Assembly: GCF_003664035.1 (NCBI RefSeq)
Contig: NZ_RCCK01000011.1
Coordinates: 1,116,001-1,180,000 of the forward strand
Direction: 5' to 3'
Length of the DNA: 64,000 bases
Origin: Pedobacter alluvionis
GTDB taxonomy: Bacteria > Bacteroidota > Bacteroidia > Sphingobacteriales > Sphingobacteriaceae
Shown here: in pieces, positions 60,697-64,000 of the stretch
Position numbering within the stretch: position 1 is the first letter of the stretch
Layout of the letters: the number at the start of each line of letters is the position of its first letter
Made by a program: the position numbers and the translations under genes
Notes under the pieces: model-generated
Told to the model about the DNA's origin: nothing
The model's database searches: none
The model's input: the letters and a program-made list of their open reading frames with translations, nothing else

Positions 60697-61211
60697 AATA
60701 TTCGGTTTTTGTTGCTGATTCAAATGGAACTATAAAAAAATAATTTAGCGTATCGGTAAAGGTTGATTATCAACCGGTAGTAGCGAAACTAAATCTTGAT
60801 TATGAAAAACGGATGAATATTGGTTAGCGTATAAGAAAGGGAGCTGACTAGCAAAGATTTAAGGTATTTTAACAAATAGCCCTAGATAAGTAAATTTAAA
60901 AATGCCCTTTGGACTATAGTAACATTGACTGACTCCCATAAAACGGTCGTCATCTCGACTGTAGCGCAGCGAAATGGAGAGATCCATTTAGTTAGATTTC
61001 TCGCAATGATGATTCGTTGATCGAATCTCACATCAAGATCCTTCACTGCGTTCAGGATGACAAATAATCTGTGAAAAAAGATATGACGAGATGGTCTGTG
61101 GGACACAGACCATTAGATCAACTAAAACTCCTCAATTCATTTTTTAAAAACAGTTTAATTTCCAGCAGGTTATTACTATACAAAACATTTATAACTAAAA
61201 TAACTACTGAT
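60697..61211. repeat. Intergenic region with a dispersed 'CGTCATCTCGAC' repeat
   Basis: 515 bp. A copy of the element at 43983-44064 occupies 60948-61061, with the shared gtagcgcagcgaaatggagag block, and ends in a region like ttcactgcgttcaggatgac. The remaining sequence is AT-rich with nothing recognised. Confidence 0.6.
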
Positions 61212-61556
61212 ATGGAAACGAGAAACAACCATGCTTTGATCCAGGCTTTATTGGATTGCGCTTTAGCTTGCGAACATTGTGCATCATCCTGTTTAAAAGA
61301 AGAAGATATCAACATGATGATTGATTGTATTAAACTCGACAGGGATTGTGCAGATATCTGTACCCAGGCGGCCAGATTGCTACAAAGAGATTCAGTTATC
61401 GCCCACCAGTATCTACTACTTTGCGAAGAAATATGCAGGCTCTGTGCGGCTGAATGTAGCAAACATGATCATGAACACTGCAGACAATGTGCGGTGGCTT
61501 GCGAAGAATGTGCAGATGCTTGCCACGCTAACCACGAACCTATAAATCAAGACTAA
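61212..61556 (+). CDS. Cys-rich four-helix-bundle copper-binding protein
   Basis: 114 aa from the ATG at 61212; the longer upstream frame is in the dispersed repeat. 16 Cys residues in four predicted helices, arranged as CxxxC/CxxC repeats (CALACEHCASSC, DCIKLDRDCADIC, CEEICRLCAAEC, CRQCAVACEECADAC). It matches the copper-storage (Csp/DUF326) family, whose members load many Cu(I) ions in the core. No signal peptide, so cytosolic. Terminator at 61562. Confidence 0.85.
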   Translation: METRNNHALIQALLDCALACEHCASSCLKEEDINMMIDCIKLDRDCADICTQAARLLQRDSVIAHQYLLLCEEICRLCAAECSKHDHEHCRQCAVACEECADACHANHEPINQD

Positions 61557-61561
61557 AAAAA

Positions 61562-61592
61562 GCTTCCCAGGTTTAAACCCGGGAAGCCTTTT
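61562..61592 (+). terminator. Terminator after the copper-storage-like gene
   Basis: gcttccc (61562-61568) pairs with gggaagc (61581-61587) with additional inner pairs, then T residues. Confidence 0.75.
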
Positions 61593-61613
61593 AAACTATT
61601 TATTACTCTTTAA

Positions 61614-63161
61614 TTATTGTGCAGGGAAGCTGTAGTTATATGAACCTTGCTCACCAACACCAGAAATACTCACCATATTGTTTCTTCCTAAAGGCAATGC
61701 TTTTTGAACATCGGCCACAGAATTTACAGGTTGTCCGTTTACTTTGGTAATAATTAAACCTTTTTCCACCCCAATATTGTCGAAAGCTTTTCCGGTGGTA
61801 ACTGATGTTACAACCACACCATTGTTAATACCATATTTCGATTTCTGCGCTTGGGTAGCCGGAGCGAAAGTTGCACCCAGTTTACTTACTTCGGCACCTT
61901 TACTTGCATTATTATTTGCAGTTAAACCTACACTGGCTTCGCCTTTAAGAGTAACCGTATAGTCTTTCAAGGCACCACCACGCAATACCGTTAATTTAAC
62001 TTTATCGCCAGGGTTTAAACGACCAACTCTTTCCTGAAGATCAGGTGAATCGTTGATTACCACACCATCAACTTTTTTAATTACATCGCCTGATTTAATG
62101 CCCGCCGCAGCAGCACCGCCACCAGCAACCACATCATTCACATACAAACCACTGATTTCGTTGGTTTTAATACCTTCAGGTTTTTCCTCACCACTTAATG
62201 GCACAAAGTTAACGCCAATATAACCACGTTTAACTGAACCATATTTCATAAAATCGTCAACAATTTTACGGGCTAAGTTAACTGGGATTGCAAACCCATA
62301 ACCCTGATTATAACCACTTTGTGAAGCAATTGCTGAGTTAATACCTACCAATTCACCATTTGCATTTACAAGCGCACCACCGCTGTTACCAGGGTTAATG
62401 GCAGCATCTGTCTGGATAAATGATTCGATACTGGTATTTGCCGGACGATCTGGTCTTTTACCAGTACGTTGGTATTCGCGGTATTCCTCTTCTGTAATTT
62501 CGTTACCTTGTTGCTCACGACCAATAATACCAATACTACGATTTTTAGCACTTACAATACCAGCTGTTACTGTTGTATTTAAATCTAAAGGGAAACCTAC
62601 AGCTAATACCCACTCTCCTACCTGAACATTATCCGAGTTACCCATTTTCACTACTGGTAAACCTGTTGCGTTTACTTTAATTAAAGCTAAATCTGTATTC
62701 GGATCGCGGCCAATTACTTTTGCTTCTACTTTACGCCTATCTGTTAAAACCACCTCAACCTTCTCTGCATTTTCTACTACGTGGTTGTTGGTAACGATAT
62801 AACCATCCTGACTAATAATTACACCGGAACCTGACGCAGCCCTTGGTTGACGCTGCATCTGGCGACCACCGCCGCCGAAGAAATCTTCCATCATATCAAA
62901 AGGAGAAGAAGAACCCTGCCCTTTCGATGCTGCGTAGGTTGTTTTAATGTGAACCACACCTGGTGCAACTGCTGCTGCGGCCTGTGTAAAATCTGTAGCG
63001 CCTGCTGATGATACTTTTAATGGATTATTGGCGAAATACAAATTCTGTTTTTCGGTAATGGTACTGCCTGTTTGGTTACGCTCAAATAGTTTGTAACCTC
63101 CAATTGCTGCTGCCCCACCTATAAAAGCAGCTAACACGGTAATTCCTAATATTTTTTTCAT
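61614..63161 (-). CDS. HtrA/DegP-family serine protease
   Basis: 515 aa. N-terminal membrane/signal helix, then a trypsin-like domain with catalytic His127 (NNHVVEN), Asp157 (NTDLALI) and Ser260 (NPGNSGGA), followed by two PDZ domains (about 318-410 and 425-510). A Gly/Gln/Arg-rich LA-loop with FFGGGGRQMQRQ follows DMMED. Periplasmic protein quality control. Full length, typical of DegP/DegQ. Confidence 0.95.
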   Translation of the reverse strand: MKKILGITVLAAFIGGAAAIGGYKLFERNQTGSTITEKQNLYFANNPLKVSSAGATDFTQAAAAVAPGVVHIKTTYAASKGQGSSSPFDMMEDFFGGGGRQMQRQPRAASGSGVIISQDGYIVTNNHVVENAEKVEVVLTDRRKVEAKVIGRDPNTDLALIKVNATGLPVVKMGNSDNVQVGEWVLAVGFPLDLNTTVTAGIVSAKNRSIGIIGREQQGNEITEEEYREYQRTGKRPDRPANTSIESFIQTDAAINPGNSGGALVNANGELVGINSAIASQSGYNQGYGFAIPVNLARKIVDDFMKYGSVKRGYIGVNFVPLSGEEKPEGIKTNEISGLYVNDVVAGGGAAAAGIKSGDVIKKVDGVVINDSPDLQERVGRLNPGDKVKLTVLRGGALKDYTVTLKGEASVGLTANNNASKGAEVSKLGATFAPATQAQKSKYGINNGVVVTSVTTGKAFDNIGVEKGLIITKVNGQPVNSVADVQKALPLGRNNMVSISGVGEQGSYNYSFPAQ

Positions 63162-63554
63162 GTGTTTGTATATTGTTTTTTAATGGTCATGAAGCTATTA
63201 AAAGCTTAATATACTTTTAAAATTGGTTAGCTTTTAATGGTTTCATTTGTTAATTATGTTTTAAAGCTGTGATTTATAATAAGCCGTTTTGCTAGCTATT
63301 TGTTTAGCTTATCATATTCATTTGTTAAATGTTATTGTTTGCGGGAGCGTTTTTCATTTTGATTTAAGCAGGATGCTCCAGCAGTTTTTATCTGCTTAAA
63401 TTTTCTTTAGCAAGTTTATTCAAAATTAATACCATATAAACGATATTTGTATCCTCAAAGCACTTAGTTTTGTGTTAAAAAATGTTAAATTAAAAAACAC
63501 AATCCGCTTATTACCTTTTGCAACTCAAATATTGCATTAAAAAATGAAGCTTTC
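63162..63554. other. Divergent intergenic region, 393 bp
   Basis: AT-rich spacer between htrA and dapF. A TAGTTTTG box lies at 63465-63472, 83 nt before the dapF ATG; too weak to list as a confident promoter. Nothing else recognised. Confidence 0.4.
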
Positions 63555-64000
63555 ATGAAAATTAATTTTTATAAATACCAGGGCGCAGGCAACGATTTCA
63601 TTTTAATAGACCACACTACCAGCCCATTAAAAAACATTGACAATCAGCTAGTTAAATACCTTTGCCACAGAAGATTTGGCATTGGTGCCGATGGATTAAT
63701 GTTCATTACAAAGCACGAGGATTACGATTTTGAAATGCATTATTTTAACGCAGATGGTAAACTGGGCAGCATGTGCGGAAATGGTGGCAGATGCATTGTT
63801 GCATTTGCCAAACAGCTCGGCATTATCGACCGGGAAACAAACTTTTTGGCAGTAGATGGTCCGCATTATGCCAGAATTTCAGAAAATGGAGAATGGGTTG
63901 ATTTACAAATGATTGATGTAGATACCATTACCAAAGATGGCGAAGCTTATGTATTGAATACTGGTTCGCCACATTACGTTTCGCTGCAAATTGATTTAAA
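63555..64000 (+). CDS. dapF: Diaminopimelate epimerase, truncated by window edge
   Basis: The ATG is at 63555 and the frame is open to the end of the window (148 codons visible). It opens KINFYKYQGAGNDFILID, contains RRFGIGADGLM and the first catalytic Cys in GSMCGNGGRC, all hallmarks of DapF, which converts LL- to meso-diaminopimelate for lysine and peptidoglycan. The second catalytic Cys lies beyond the window. Confidence 0.95.
   Translation, partial: MKINFYKYQGAGNDFILIDHTTSPLKNIDNQLVKYLCHRRFGIGADGLMFITKHEDYDFEMHYFNADGKLGSMCGNGGRCIVAFAKQLGIIDRETNFLAVDGPHYARISENGEWVDLQMIDVDTITKDGEAYVLNTGSPHYVSLQIDL

Overview
The window is from a Bacteroidota genome, most likely Sphingobacteriaceae (Pedobacter-like). 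This rests on the low GC, the TAnnTTTG-type -7 promoter boxes, the scarcity of Shine-Dalgarno sites, TonB/plug-domain proteins, the BlaI/M56 operon, the sdhCAB layout and dispersed palindromic repeats. No rRNA, tRNA or CRISPR array was seen.

1-13 kb is the accessory highlight: a putative R-body (refractile body) locus. A head-to-tail array of RebB-family ('killing trait') genes runs on the minus strand: six near-identical 88-95 aa copies, one 74 aa copy, and three divergent members of 125, 108 and 51 aa. A 342 aa helical protein sits inside the array. Downstream on the same strand come a Gln-rich protein, two related PD-(D/E)XK-like proteins, an internally duplicated membrane protein, a GH25 lysozyme with a peptidoglycan-binding domain, a lipoprotein and a truncated helical protein. 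Upstream is a regulator made of two AraC DNA-binding domains. Divergent from it are an unknown protein and a membrane protein/histidine kinase/LuxR response regulator module. A second copy of that three-gene module lies at 49.3-51.3 kb.

13-31 kb holds two unknown genes and a tight four-gene minus-strand operon that looks biosynthetic (possible haem-oxygenase-like oxidase, ATP-grasp-like ligase, family 2 glycosyltransferase, PaaK-like adenylating enzyme). It also holds small redox and regulatory genes: AraC/SDR, GNAT, a CDGSH Fe-S protein, AraC, SDR, DoxX/HxlR with a clear tandem operator, a histone-H1-like protein, ArsR/old yellow enzyme and pirin. Two copies of a ~316 bp non-coding repeat flank part of this region.

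31-46 kb carries an ECF sigma factor with a membrane partner, a secreted-repeat lipoprotein, HIT, GreA, an M1 peptidase, OsmC, a 2-hydroxyacid dehydrogenase, an outer-membrane barrel receptor, a NUDIX hydrolase, an IS200/RAYT-type transposase next to an unusual 159 bp tandem repeat, PlsC, and a LytTR two-component pair divergent from an ABC exporter. A short TIR element (MITE-like) interrupts the 159 bp repeat and has a second copy at 59.4 kb.

48-64 kb carries a solo LuxR HTH, the second membrane/HK/RR module, a BlaI-M56-TonB-plug operon, sdhCAB, a cold-shock protein, a Cys-rich copper-storage-like protein, an HtrA protease and the start of dapF, which runs off the right edge.
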